Shown: piece after piece, positions 25,692 to 34,445 of the stretch
How the letters are laid out: every line of letters begins with the position of its first letter
How positions within the stretch are numbered: the stretch's first letter is position 1
Assembly: GCF_000502955.1 (NCBI RefSeq)
Contig: NZ_AYWO01000004.1
Span: forward strand, 199,475 to 253,634
Source: Mesorhizobium sp. LNHC252B00
Lineage (GTDB): Bacteria; Pseudomonadota; Alphaproteobacteria; Rhizobiales; Rhizobiaceae
Reading direction: 5' to 3'
DNA: 54,160 nt
Notes under the pieces: generated by a model
Told to the model about the DNA's origin: nothing
What the model saw: the letters and a program-made list of their open reading frames with translations, nothing else
The model's database searches: none
Position numbers and translations under genes: made by a program

Positions 25692-27980
25692 ATGAAGGTT
25701 GCGGTTCTCGGCGGTGGACCAGCCGGCCTCTACTTTGCCATCTCGATGAAGCTCAGGGACGCCGCGCACGATGTGACGGTGTTCGAGCGCAACCGCGCTG
25801 ACGACACGTTCGGCTGGGGCGTCGTGCTGTCGGCCGAGACGCTCGACAATCTATCGAAAAACGATCCGGTCAGCGCCGTCTGGATCAAGAAGCACTTTGC
25901 TTACTGGGACGATATCGCCGTCATCCATGACGGCGTGCGCACGGTTTCGACCGGGCATGGCTTTTGCGGCATTGGCCGCAAGCGGCTGCTCATCCTGTTG
26001 CAGCGACGCGCCCGAGAACTCGGCGTCAAGCTCCTGTTCGAGACCGAAATTGCCGATCCCCGACCCTACATGGAAACGCATGATCTGGTCGTCGCCGCCG
26101 ATGGGTTGAACTCCAGGGCGCGCAACACTTTCGTCGACATCTTCAAGCCCGACATCGACACTCGCAAATGCAAATTCGTCTGGCTCGGCACCAACCAGAA
26201 ATTCGACGATGCCTTCACCTTCATCTTCGAAAAAACCGAACATGGTTGGGTGTGGGCGCATGCCTACCAGTTCGACAGCGATACCGCGACGTTCATCGTC
26301 GAGTGCAGCGAACAGACCTGGGCTGCCTTCGGCTTCGGTATGATGTCGCAGCAGGAATCGATCGCCGTTTGCGAGCGCATCTTCGCCAAGCATCTAGGTG
26401 GCCACGCGCTGATGACCAATGCCAACCATATCAGGGGCTCGGCCTGGATCAATTTCCCGCGCGTGCTGTGCGAGCGCTGGTCCTACAAGAACCTTGCGCT
26501 TATGGGCGATGCGGCGGCATCGGCGCATTTCTCGATCGGCTCGGGCACTAAACTCGCATTGGAAAGCGCGGCAGCGCTGGCCGAGTATGTCGAGTCCGAG
26601 CCGGACCTCGATGCTGCGTTCCGCAGATATGAGGATGCCCGCCGCACCGAGGTGCTGAAGCTGCAATCGGCCGCGCGCAATTCGCTCGAATGGTTCGAGG
26701 AGGTCGAGCGCTATCTCGGCCTAGATCCGGTGCAGTTCAACTATTCGCTGCTGACCCGTTCGCAGCGCATCAGCCACGAGAATTTGCGGCTGCGCGATGC
26801 GGAATGGCTAGGCGGCGCGGAGGAGTGGTTCCAGCGCCAGGCGGGCGCCGGCGGCATGCGCCGCGCGCCGATGTTCGCGCCGTTCAAGCTGCGCGACATG
26901 AGGCTCATGAACCGCATCGTCGTTTCGCCGATGGCGCAATACAAGGCTGTCGACGGCTGCCCGACCGATTGGCATTTCACCCATTATGCCGAACGGGCCA
27001 AGGGCGGCGCCGGCCTCATCTACATCGAGATGACCTGCGTCAGTCCTGAAGGCCGCATCACGCCCGGCTGCCCCGGCTTCTATGCGCCCGAACATGAGGT
27101 GGCGTGGAAGCGGCTGGTCGATTTCGTCCACGTTGAGACCGAAGCCAAGATCTGCGCCCAGATCGGCCATTCCGGCGCCAAGGGTTCGACCCGGCTTGGC
27201 TGGGAGGGCACCGACGTGCCGCTGACCTCGGGCAACTGGCCTGTCATGGCGGCATCGGCCGTGGCGTGGTCTCCGCAGAACCAAGTGCCGAAGGCGATGG
27301 ACCGCGCCGACATGGACAAAGTGCGCGACGAATTCGTGGCCTCCGCCGAAATGGCCGACCGTTGCGGCTTCGACATGCTCGAGATCCACGCCGCGCACGG
27401 TTATCTCTTGTCGTCTTTCATCACGCCGGTCACCAATAGGCGCACGGATGCCTATGGCGGTTCGCTGGAAAACCGCATGCGCTATCCCCTGGAAATCTTC
27501 CGTGCGGTGCGTGCCGCCTGGCCGGCGGAGAAGCCGATCTCGATGCGCATTTCGGCCAATGACTGGGTCGGCATCGAAGGCGTAACGCCGGCCGACGCGG
27601 TCGAGATCGCGCGGCTGCTGCGTGAGGCCGGCATCGACATCTGCGACGTCTCGGCCGGCCAGACATCGGCACTGGCAAAGCCTGTCTATGGCCGCATGTT
27701 CCAGACGCCGTTTTCCGACCGCATCCGCAACGAGGTCGGCATGGCGACGATGGCGGTCGGCAACATTTACGAGCCGGACCATGTCAACTCGATCCTGATG
27801 GCCGGCCGCGCCGACCTGGTGGCGCTGGCACGGCCGCATCTCGCCGATCCCTACTGGACGCTGCATGCCGCGGTCACGCTCGGCGACCGCGGCGTCAAAT
27901 GGCCGGATCCCTATCTGCCGGGACGCGACCAGATCTACCGGCTGGCCGAGCGCGACGCAGCGGCGGGGCTGAAAGTATGA
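25692..27980 (+). CDS. Fused flavin monooxygenase / old-yellow-enzyme reductase acting on an aryl-CoA (2-aminobenzoyl-CoA or salicylyl-CoA type)
   Basis: A 762-residue two-domain flavoenzyme. Residues 1-380 form a class A FAD monooxygenase ([40 protein letters not shown]). From about 395 an old-yellow-enzyme barrel begins ([21 protein letters not shown]), with the hallmark [15 protein letters not shown] and [18 protein letters not shown] near 560. This fusion is known in 2-aminobenzoyl-CoA monooxygenase/reductase of Azoarcus and in proteins annotated as salicylyl-CoA 5-hydroxylase. The first half hydroxylates the ring of an aryl-CoA and the second can reduce it, so beta-oxidation-like steps follow without ring-cleaving dioxygenase. 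Neighbouring CoA-pathway genes agree. The exact substrate is inferred. Confidence 0.87.
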   Translation: MKVAVLGGGPAGLYFAISMKLRDAAHDVTVFERNRADDTFGWGVVLSAETLDNLSKNDPVSAVWIKKHFAYWDDIAVIHDGVRTVSTGHGFCGIGRKRLLILLQRRARELGVKLLFETEIADPRPYMETHDLVVAADGLNSRARNTFVDIFKPDIDTRKCKFVWLGTNQKFDDAFTFIFEKTEHGWVWAHAYQFDSDTATFIVECSEQTWAAFGFGMMSQQESIAVCERIFAKHLGGHALMTNANHIRGSAWINFPRVLCERWSYKNLALMGDAAASAHFSIGSGTKLALESAAALAEYVESEPDLDAAFRRYEDARRTEVLKLQSAARNSLEWFEEVERYLGLDPVQFNYSLLTRSQRISHENLRLRDAEWLGGAEEWFQRQAGAGGMRRAPMFAPFKLRDMRLMNRIVVSPMAQYKAVDGCPTDWHFTHYAERAKGGAGLIYIEMTCVSPEGRITPGCPGFYAPEHEVAWKRLVDFVHVETEAKICAQIGHSGAKGSTRLGWEGTDVPLTSGNWPVMAASAVAWSPQNQVPKAMDRADMDKVRDEFVASAEMADRCGFDMLEIHAAHGYLLSSFITPVTNRRTDAYGGSLENRMRYPLEIFRAVRAAWPAEKPISMRISANDWVGIEGVTPADAVEIARLLREAGIDICDVSAGQTSALAKPVYGRMFQTPFSDRIRNEVGMATMAVGNIYEPDHVNSILMAGRADLVALARPHLADPYWTLHAAVTLGDRGVKWPDPYLPGRDQIYRLAERDAAAGLKV

Positions 27981-28007
27981 GTGCTTTTCGCTTGCTACGT
28001 CAGCGCT

Positions 28008-28150
28008 TCACCCCCAACCCTAGCCCCTCCCCCCAAGGGGGAGGGGGACCATGTTGCGTTCGACCCAGCGGAAACCGCTTAGGTTTGCGATCAATAGGTG
28101 CTGCCGCTGCCTTCTCCCTCCCCCTTGTGGGGAGGGTTAGGGGTGGGGGT
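28008..28150. repeat. Intergenic inverted repeat (family C)
   Basis: Arms at 28008-28047 (from TTCACCCCCAACCCTAGCCC) and 28111-28150 (ending GGGTTAGGGGTGGGGG) are inverted copies, each with an inner hairpin (CCTCCCCC-CAA-GGGGGAGG). It fills the 199-bp gap between the fused flavoenzyme and the SDR gene. Immediately downstream is a small perfect palindrome, ACTTGG-AG-CCAAGT (28151-28164). Confidence 0.8.
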
Positions 28151-28179
28151 ACTTGGAGCCAAGTTTCGAGGATTGGCGC

Positions 28180-28938
28180 ATGATCGCCGGTAAGCATGCG
28201 CTGGTCACCGGCGGCGGCTCCGGTGTTGGCCGGGCCATCGCGCTGGCGCTGGCGGGTGCCGGCATCGACGTCACCATCTGCGGCCGCCGCGAAGCGGAGC
28301 TCGCCAAAGTCGCCAGCGAGAACGGCCGCATCTTCGGTATCGCCGGCGATGTGACCAATGAGGCGGCGATGGCCTCGCTTTACGAGAGGGCGCAAGGCGC
28401 ACGCGGGCCGTTCGACATCGTCGTCGCCAATGCCGGCATGGGCGGCAGCACGCCGGCGCACAAGACCACACTCGACGACTGGCAGCGGACACTCGACGTC
28501 AATCTGACCGGCGCCTTCCTGACGGTGAAGCCGGCGCTGGCCGGGATGGCCGCGCGCAAGGCCGGACGGATCGTCTTCATCGCCTCGACGGCAGGGCTGA
28601 AAGGCTATGCCTATGTCGCGCCCTACGTCGCCGCCAAGCATGGCGTCATAGGCCTGATGCGGGCGCTGGCTGCCGAGACGGCGAAGTCCGGTGTCACCGT
28701 CAATGCCGTGTGCCCCGGCTTTGTCGAGACCGAAATGCTGGAGGAATCCATCCAGCGCATCATCGATAAGACCGGCCGTTCGGTCGAACAGGCGCGGTCG
28801 GGCCTAGCCTCGACCAATCCGCAAGGCCGCTTCATCCAGCCGCAAGAGGTCGCCGCCGCCGTGCTGTGGCTGTGTGGCGACGCCGCCCAATCGATCACCG
28901 GACAGGCGATTTCCATCTCAGGAGGCGAAACATGGTAG
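28180..28938 (+). CDS. Short-chain dehydrogenase/reductase (3-hydroxyacyl-CoA dehydrogenase type)
   Basis: A 252-residue SDR. The cofactor motif is [14 protein letters not shown] at residues 8-21, followed by NAGMGG. The catalytic Ser is in VFIAST and Tyr/Lys are in PYVAAKHG; the usual ISISGGETW closes it. In this operon it could oxidise the 3-hydroxyacyl-CoA formed by the enoyl-CoA hydratase, but SDR substrate cannot be read from sequence. Start 28180 has GAGG about 9 bases upstream; an in-frame TTG at 28153 is less likely. Its stop overlaps the MarR gene by 7 bases. Confidence 0.85.
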   Translation: MIAGKHALVTGGGSGVGRAIALALAGAGIDVTICGRREAELAKVASENGRIFGIAGDVTNEAAMASLYERAQGARGPFDIVVANAGMGGSTPAHKTTLDDWQRTLDVNLTGAFLTVKPALAGMAARKAGRIVFIASTAGLKGYAYVAPYVAAKHGVIGLMRALAAETAKSGVTVNAVCPGFVETEMLEESIQRIIDKTGRSVEQARSGLASTNPQGRFIQPQEVAAAVLWLCGDAAQSITGQAISISGGETW

Positions 28939-29402
28939 CCGGCCCCCTGCCCGCGCCATCGGGACCCGGCAAGGACCGCTTGCGTCTGTGGATCAGGCTG
29001 CTGCGTGCCTCGCGCACGATCGAGGCCGAGCTGCGCGAGCGGCTGAAGAAGGAGTTCAACACGACGCTGCCGCGCTTCGACGTGATGGCAGCCCTTTATC
29101 GGGTGCCGGAAGGCATGCTGATGAGCGACCTGTCGCGCTTCCTGCTGGTGTCCAACGGCAATGTCACCGGGATCGTCGACCGGCTGGTTTCGGAAGGACT
29201 AGTGGCGCGTGCGAGGCGCAATGGCGACCGCCGCACCTCGATGGTGAGGCTGACCGACGAAGGCACGCAGGCCTTTGCCACTATCGCCGCGGCGCATGAA
29301 GGCTGGATCGGCGAACTGCTGGGCAAGGTCAGCGAGGACGACGCGCGCCGGCTGACCGGCATGCTGACCTCGTTCCGCAGCAACTGGGAGGGACGCGAAT
29401 GA
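28932..29402 (+). CDS. MarR family transcriptional regulator
   Basis: A 156-residue winged-helix protein. The HTH is near residues 50-95 ([40 protein letters not shown]), followed by the wing ([17 protein letters not shown]). Start 28932 has GGAGG 6 bases upstream and overlaps the SDR stop. The next gene overlaps its own stop (ATGA). It is embedded in the aryl-CoA operon and, with the MarR at 15276, is a candidate for the operators at 18515, 25625, 33931 and 34068. Confidence 0.88.
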   Translation: MVAGPLPAPSGPGKDRLRLWIRLLRASRTIEAELRERLKKEFNTTLPRFDVMAALYRVPEGMLMSDLSRFLLVSNGNVTGIVDRLVSEGLVARARRNGDRRTSMVRLTDEGTQAFATIAAAHEGWIGELLGKVSEDDARRLTGMLTSFRSNWEGRE

Positions 29403-30211
29403 CCGAGATGGCCGGGCGCAAGCCAAAGCATTTCCTGTGGGAGGTCGAGGGCAGGATCGCCAAGGTCCGGCTCGATCGGCCGGAGCGCAAGAACCCGCTG
29501 ACCTTCGACAGCTATGCCGAGCTGCGCGACACGTTCCGCGACCTCGTCTATGCCGACGACGTCGACGCCGTGGTGTTCCTGTCCAATGGCGGCAATTTCT
29601 GCTCCGGCGGCGATGTCCACGACATCATCGGCCCGCTGGTCAAGATGGACATGAAGCAGCTTCTCGCCTTCACCCGCATGACCGGCGATTTCGTCAAGGC
29701 GATGCTGAATTGCGGCAAGCCGATCATTGCGGCGGTCGATGGTGTCGCGGTCGGCGCCGGCGCCATCATCGCGATGAGTTCCGATATCCGCATCGCCACG
29801 CCGGAAGCCAAGACCGCGTTCCTGTTCACCCGCGTCGGACTTGCCGGCTGCGACATGGGCGCTTGCGCGATCCTGCCGCGCATCATCGGCCAGGGCCGCG
29901 CCGCCGAACTGCTCTACACCGGCCGCACCATGACCGCTGATGAAGGCGAGCGCTGGGGGTTTTACAACCGGCTGGTCGATGCCGCATCGCTGGAGGCCGA
30001 CGCGCTCGACATGGCGGCGCGCATCGTCTCCGGCCCTACCTTCGCCCACGGCATCACCAAGACGCAGCTCAACCAGGAATGGTCGATGGGCCTCGACCAG
30101 GCGATCGAAGCGGAAGCTCAGGCGCAAGCGATCTGCATGCAGACCCGCGACTTCGAGCGCGCCTACAGGGCTTTCGTGGCTAAGGAAAAGCCGGTGTTCG
30201 AAGGGGATTGA
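29399..30211 (+). CDS. Enoyl-CoA hydratase/isomerase family protein
   Basis: A 270-residue crotonase-fold protein. The CoA-binding/oxyanion-hole segment is [15 protein letters not shown] near residues 60-75. The second is [28 protein letters not shown] split around residue 115, followed by [18 protein letters not shown], where many hydratases have a Pro-Gly turn. It probably hydrates or opens the non-aromatic ring or an enoyl-CoA formed after the fused monooxygenase/reductase. The ATG overlaps the MarR stop. It is followed by an 82-bp gap containing a fragment of repeat family A. Confidence 0.86.
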   Translation: MTEMAGRKPKHFLWEVEGRIAKVRLDRPERKNPLTFDSYAELRDTFRDLVYADDVDAVVFLSNGGNFCSGGDVHDIIGPLVKMDMKQLLAFTRMTGDFVKAMLNCGKPIIAAVDGVAVGAGAIIAMSSDIRIATPEAKTAFLFTRVGLAGCDMGACAILPRIIGQGRAAELLYTGRTMTADEGERWGFYNRLVDAASLEADALDMAARIVSGPTFAHGITKTQLNQEWSMGLDQAIEAEAQAQAICMQTRDFERAYRAFVAKEKPVFEGD

Positions 30212-30237
30212 GTATGGTGCTTTTCGTGGAGACGTTA

Positions 30238-30266
30238 GCAGGACAGAGGGGGGCGCCGTAGAGCGC
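30238..30266. repeat. 29-bp fragment of repeat family A
   Basis: These 29 bases (starting GCAGGACAGAGGGGGGCGCC) are identical to 17530-17558, the right end and flank of the inverted repeat at 17389. Only this end is present, so it is a truncated or solo copy. It stops 18 bases before the GGAGG of the acyl-CoA dehydrogenase gene. Confidence 0.85.
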
Positions 30267-30293
30267 AAGGCTCCAAGCACTGCGGAGGCAAAC

Positions 30294-31442
30294 ATGCCTG
30301 ACCGGTCTTTCCTCTCCTGGCCGTTCTTCGAAGACCACCATCGCGCGCTGGCCGACCAACTGGAGGCGTGGTGCGCGAAAAACCTGCCCGTCGATCACCA
30401 TGACGTCGATGCCGCCTGCCGCGAGCTGGTGGCGAACCTCGGCCGGGACGGCTGGCTGAAGCCGACGGCAATCGACACCGACAATCCGAGACCACTCGAC
30501 GTGCGCACCCTGTGCATTACGCGCGAGACGCTCGCCCGCCATGACGGGCTCGCCGACTTTGCCTTCGCCATGCAAGGGCTCGGTACCGGCGCGCTCAGCC
30601 TGTTCGGCACGCCGCAACAGCAGCGATCGCTTTCGAAGACACGTGCCGGCAAGGCGATTTCCGCCTTCGCCCTGTCGGAGCCGCGCTCGGGATCGGATGT
30701 TGCCAACACCGAAATGACGGCGACCCGCGACGGCGACAGTTATGTGCTGTCCGGCGAAAAGACCTGGATCTCCAATGGCGGCATCGCCGATCTCTATGTC
30801 GTCTTTGCCCGTACCGGCGAGGCGCCGGGCGCCAAGGGGCTCTCCGCCTTCCTCGTGCCTGGCGACGCCAAGGGACTTGGAATCGCCGAACGGCTGGAAG
30901 TGATGGCGCCGCATCCGCTGGCGCGGCTGTCGTTCGATCAAGTCCGCCTTCCCGCCTCGGCGCTGATCGGCAAACCGGGCGACGGGTTCCGCATCGCCAT
31001 GTCGGTGCTCGACGTGTTCCGCTCGACTGTCGGTGCGGCAGCCCTCGGCTTTGCCCGCCGTGCGCTGGACGAGAGCATCAAAAGGGTCGCCGAGCGCAAA
31101 CTGTTCGGCGCGCCGATGGCCGAACTGCAAATGGTGCAGGGCCATATCGCCGACATGGCGCTCGACGTCGATGCTGCCGCCCTGCTGGTCTACCGCGCCG
31201 CCTGGACCAAGGACATGGGTGCGCCCCGCGTGACGCGCGAGGCGGCGATGGCCAAGCTGTTCGCCACCGACAAGGCGCAAGAGGTGATCGACAAGGCCGT
31301 GCAGCTGCATGGCGGCGACGGTGTCCGCAAAGGCCATATCGTCGAAAGCCTGTATCGCGAGATCCGCGCGCTGCGCATCTATGAGGGCGCCTCCGACGTG
31401 CAGAAAGTGGTGATTGCGCGACAAGTGATGGGCGCGGCCTGA
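30294..31442 (+). CDS. Acyl-CoA dehydrogenase
   Basis: A 382-residue FAD enzyme of the acyl-CoA dehydrogenase family. Signature 1 is [16 protein letters not shown] near residue 125, followed by [19 protein letters not shown]. The C-terminal region contains [33 protein letters not shown], with the Glu of IYEGASD in the position of the catalytic base of short-chain type enzymes. It would introduce a double bond in a ring-derived acyl-CoA. Start 30294 has GGAGG about 6 bases upstream; the longer frame upstream overlaps the hydratase gene. Confidence 0.88.
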   Translation: MPDRSFLSWPFFEDHHRALADQLEAWCAKNLPVDHHDVDAACRELVANLGRDGWLKPTAIDTDNPRPLDVRTLCITRETLARHDGLADFAFAMQGLGTGALSLFGTPQQQRSLSKTRAGKAISAFALSEPRSGSDVANTEMTATRDGDSYVLSGEKTWISNGGIADLYVVFARTGEAPGAKGLSAFLVPGDAKGLGIAERLEVMAPHPLARLSFDQVRLPASALIGKPGDGFRIAMSVLDVFRSTVGAAALGFARRALDESIKRVAERKLFGAPMAELQMVQGHIADMALDVDAAALLVYRAAWTKDMGAPRVTREAAMAKLFATDKAQEVIDKAVQLHGGDGVRKGHIVESLYREIRALRIYEGASDVQKVVIARQVMGAA

Positions 31443-31505
31443 CGGCAGAGATTTGACGGGCATTCGATTTTGAAAATTGGTTTTTGGAATACCGGGAGGT
31501 TTTGA

Positions 31506-31901
31506 ATGCACACGATTCTGCAGCCGGAAGGCTGGGCAAAACCTGTCGGCTACGCCAACGGCGTCGCGGCACGCGGGCAGCTCATCTTCGTTGGCGGACA
31601 GGTCGGCTGGAACGGCCAATGCCAGTTCGAGACCGACGACTTCGTCGGCCAGGTTCGGCAGACGCTCGAGAACATCGTCGCCGTGCTGGCGGAGGCCGGT
31701 GCGGCGCCGCAGCACATCACCTCGATGACCTGGTATTTCACCGACAAGGCCGAATACCTCGCCAATCTCAGGGGCATCGGCGAGGCCTATCGCGAGGTGA
31801 TCGGCCGGCACTTTCCGGCGATGGCTGCCATGCAGGTGATGGCGCTGGTCGAAGATCGCGCCAAGGTGGAAATCCAGGCGACCGCCGTCATTCCGGAGTA
31901 A
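31506..31901 (+). CDS. RidA/YjgF-family protein lacking the archetypal catalytic arginine
   Basis: A 131-residue Rid-family protein with typical segments FVGGQVGWN near 28 and QVRQTLENIVAVLAEAGA near 49. True RidA imine/enamine deaminases have Arg in the motif FPAR (Arg105 in enteric RidA). Here the matching stretch reads FPAM, with Met106 at that place. It therefore belongs to another Rid subfamily, several of which sit in catabolic operons for nitrogen-containing compounds. It is the last gene of the aryl-CoA cluster, 63 bp after the dehydrogenase. Its presence hints at an amino group in the pathway substrate. Confidence 0.85.
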   Translation: MHTILQPEGWAKPVGYANGVAARGQLIFVGGQVGWNGQCQFETDDFVGQVRQTLENIVAVLAEAGAAPQHITSMTWYFTDKAEYLANLRGIGEAYREVIGRHFPAMAAMQVMALVEDRAKVEIQATAVIPE

Positions 31902-31961
31902 ATTACGACCATTCCGAAATGAACCGCATGCTTTGGCAATTAGCGCTAAACACCCATCGCT

Positions 31962-32030
31962 TCGTCATCCTGGGGCGGAGCAAGGAGCGAAGCGACGCAG
32001 CGCAGACCCCAGGATCCATGCCGCGACTTC
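31962..32030. repeat. Intergenic repeat (family D), copy 1
   Basis: CGTCATCCTGGGGCGGAGCAAGGAGCGAAG... with CAGACCCCAGGATCCATG forms an imperfect inverted repeat (CATCCTGGGG against CCCCAGGATC). A diverged copy is at 37412-37468. It lies in the 235-bp gap after the Rid gene, which otherwise holds only a small GCGGAAATTCTGCTCCGC hairpin near 32050. It could act as a transcription end for the cluster. Confidence 0.7.
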
Positions 32031-32136
32031 AACGCGCTGCTGCGGTGCGGAAATTCTGCTCCGCTGCATTCCTCGGTCAAATGCAGAGGGCAGCGTCCGG
32101 CCCATTGCGGACGAAGATGTGGCTCGCGCAAGGCGT

Positions 32137-32616
32137 TCAACTATTGGCTAGCCGCCTCTGTAGCAGGAAATGAAAGTCGCACAGGAAGAAAAGCCCAACC
32201 AGCATGCCAGATGTGGAGCCCACTACATCGCGCCAGCCGAGCTCGGACCAACTCAACAAAGTCTTGGACAGGGCATACAGGGGGATTGCCAAAGACAATC
32301 CGACGAAACAGACGGTCGTCGCAAACCAGGATCTTTCGTAGGATAATGCTTTCTGTCCATCGAAGCCACGAATTCGCAGGAACCGAGAAATCAACTGGCT
32401 GTAGATAGCGCCGTCTTGCTTTCGTAGGCTCTGGATGAATATGGCGATGGCGCAGAGAAACGCTGCATACATCGCCAAGAGACCTTTGAAAATCCGAAGG
32501 TGAGGATCAACGCCACAGGGAGCCATGCAGTAGAGCGCCCCGAGGCCCGTGGCAGCCAGAAATCCGTAGAAACAAAGCCGGATAGGATGCCACCGGTCTA
32601 GCGATGCAAGAAACAT
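32137..32616 (-). CDS. Small four-helix membrane protein of unknown function
   Basis: A 159-residue hydrophobic protein with four predicted transmembrane segments at about residues 12-30, 44-63, 97-118 and 135-152, separated by a charged loop (QSLRKQDGAIYSQLISRFLR). No family is recognised. Codon use and base composition are less G/C-rich than in its neighbours, suggesting it is a newcomer, and it stands alone between the catabolic cluster and the LLM monooxygenase. The 177 bp upstream hold nothing I can name. Confidence 0.5.
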   Translation of the reverse strand: MFLASLDRWHPIRLCFYGFLAATGLGALYCMAPCGVDPHLRIFKGLLAMYAAFLCAIAIFIQSLRKQDGAIYSQLISRFLRIRGFDGQKALSYERSWFATTVCFVGLSLAIPLYALSKTLLSWSELGWRDVVGSTSGMLVGLFFLCDFHFLLQRRLANS

Positions 32617-32793
32617 TTCTCGGCCTCAACCCACTCCCAATCAGCCAAGAGCTTCTTCCGCAGGTATTAACTTCTGCTTTCCAGTCCGTCTACGATATTG
32701 TCGCAATGCCTCAAATGAAATGATGACTAAATCTCATTCCGCAGCTCCAGTCTCGCCAGCGCCTGTTCTCGCCGGGCTGTCACGGCGGGACCG

Positions 32794-33885
32794 TTACCCC
32801 CGATAGCCCGCCCGCTTTAAAATCGGCAGCACGTGATCGCAGAAATAGGGCAGCTCCTGCGTGTAATTGACGAAGGACAGCGCGATGCCCTGATAGCCGT
32901 GGCCGGCAATGGCGACCATGTCGGCGGCGATCGTTTCAGGGGTACCTATCAGCGGGTAAGTGCCCGCGCCGCCCGCGAAACGCTGCCGGTAGCGGTCATA
33001 GGCATGCGGGTCATGCGATTGCGAGAATTCCTTCTTGCCGGCCATGTGGGCGTCGACCGCGTCGTGATCGGCCATATCAACCGCATAGCTGTTATAATAG
33101 GCCCACGCCTCTTCCATCGTCGCGCGGCAGACGACATGCGCCACGGTATAGACGCCGACATCGCGGCCTGCCTTGTCCGCCCGTTCGCTAATATCGGCGA
33201 CATGCTTGCCGGCATCGCTCATCTCGGAAAAGGTCGTGAACAGATAATCGCATCTGGCGGCGGCGAAATCCCGCCCGGGCCCGCCGAAAGCTGCGTTCAT
33301 GGTCACGGGTCGTGGAAGCTGCAGGCTGGCTGGCCGGCTGACGGCTTCCTTGAGGCGATAGTAGGTGCCCTCATAATCGAGCGGCTCGGCCGAGGCGTAA
33401 AGCTTTTCGAGGATCTGGATCCATTCGGCCGCCTGGTCATAACCCTTCTCGACCAGCGGCGTGCCGAACATGCCGAATTCCTTCGGGTTCCAGCCACAGA
33501 CGATGTTCAAGCCTGCGCGGCCCTGGCTGATGTGGTCGACCGTCGCCAACGCCTTGGCGGCGTAGAGCGGATGCACGAGCGGCACATGCACGGTCATGAA
33601 CAGCCCGATCTGTTCGGTGGCCATGGCAAGCGCCGCCGCCCAGGTGAAAGTCTCGAACGACCATTCCCGCACCTTGTTGCGACCGCCAAAACCGCGCCAG
33701 CGCGCGATCGGCAGCATGAATTCCAGGCCGGCACGGTCGGCGATCTGCGCCGCGGTCAGATTGTCCTGCCAGCTCGCCGTCCAGCGTTCCGGCACGTCGG
33801 TTATGGCAAGCCCGCCATCCGCATTGGTCGAAAAGACGCCGAGCTTCAGCCTGTTCGGGCCGTGCAATGGGTGTGGCTTGTGCAT
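32794..33885 (-). CDS. LLM-class flavin-dependent monooxygenase
   Basis: A 363-residue bacterial-luciferase-like (FMNH2-dependent) monooxygenase. Typical segments are LKLGVFSTNADGG at the start, ARWRGFGG near 60 and the flavin-site stretch DHISQGRAGLNIVCGWNPKEFGMFG near 135. The C-terminal part contains YPLIGTPETIAADMV. The NIV.GWN pattern is shared with RutA- and dimethylsulfone-monooxygenase-type enzymes, so possible substrates include ring amides or sulfones; none can be chosen. Start 33885 has GGGAGG 7 bases upstream. It is transcribed from the region carrying operators 3 and 4 and diverges from an amino-acid-type binding protein. Confidence 0.82.
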   Translation of the reverse strand: MHKPHPLHGPNRLKLGVFSTNADGGLAITDVPERWTASWQDNLTAAQIADRAGLEFMLPIARWRGFGGRNKVREWSFETFTWAAALAMATEQIGLFMTVHVPLVHPLYAAKALATVDHISQGRAGLNIVCGWNPKEFGMFGTPLVEKGYDQAAEWIQILEKLYASAEPLDYEGTYYRLKEAVSRPASLQLPRPVTMNAAFGGPGRDFAAARCDYLFTTFSEMSDAGKHVADISERADKAGRDVGVYTVAHVVCRATMEEAWAYYNSYAVDMADHDAVDAHMAGKKEFSQSHDPHAYDRYRQRFAGGAGTYPLIGTPETIAADMVAIAGHGYQGIALSFVNYTQELPYFCDHVLPILKRAGYRG

Positions 33886-33930
33886 GTCGCGACCTCCCGC
33901 CGAAGATCGCACGCTACGGCTCCGCAAAAA

Positions 33931-33948
33931 TATTTCAAGCATGAAATA
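33931..33948. promoter_or_regulatory. Candidate MarR-type operator, site 3
   Basis: TATTTCAAGCATGAAATA is an 18-bp inverted repeat matching at eight of nine pairs. It is centred 55 bases upstream of the LLM monooxygenase start. It is the longest member of the set with sites 18515, 25625 and 34068. Confidence 0.6.
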
Positions 33949-34067
33949 GCTTCGCCTCGCGATGGCGAGGCTGGTGCGTCCGAAGGTTCTTTCAACGACG
34001 CGAGCCGAACTGGCGCGACACGAGCACGGCCAGGGGCGTATCGACCGGGCAACAGTCCGGTCAAACT

Positions 34068-34081
34068 TTTTAAGCTTAAAA
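34068..34081. promoter_or_regulatory. Candidate MarR-type operator, site 4
   Basis: TTTTAAGCTTAAAA is a perfect 14-bp palindrome in the same divergent region as site 3, about 135 bases away. It could serve the rightward binding-protein/permease unit. Confidence 0.55.
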
Positions 34082-34445
34082 CTTTCGCCTTGAAAACCGC
34101 GGCACTTTGGATAAGCATTCCAAAATCGATGGCTATTGCCGTGCCGGAGGGCTTGCTTGCCAGTCCATCGTGGTGGGAGGGGGTTTCAGTCCTTGTCGTT
34201 CATAGTGCCCCAGTCATCGTCCAGCGCGCGCTATGCCTTCGACGGTTTGCGCACCCAGATCCGCGACCTGCACATCGAGAACATCGCCACGGCCTTTCTG
34301 CGGATGCGCGTCTGCCGTGAGCGTGACCGGATAGCGACCGCGCTCGACCGCATGGTCGCTGCCATGAATTGACGCCCCGCCTGAAGCGGGGCGGCAAAAA
34401 ACCGTGCGGGAGCAACCCGCCCGATCAACAACAGAGGGAACACAA

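Larger units (their letters stand above)
33886..34445. other. Divergent regulatory region with two operator-like palindromes
   Basis: These 560 bp separate the leftward monooxygenase from the rightward binding-protein gene. They contain the palindromes at 33931 and 34068, the second in a distinctly A/T-rich patch suitable for a promoter. At 34205-34372 an open frame with gene-like codon use (GTG start, about 55 residues, ending ATALDRMVAAMN) could be a small gene or a remnant; it has no good ribosome site. Confidence 0.5.

Noticed and set aside
34136..34372. Protein-coding gene of 78 codons from a TTG start
   Set aside because: The first third is not protein-like and no ribosome site is present. 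The last 55 codons have gene-like codon use and are noted only as a possible small gene or remnant.
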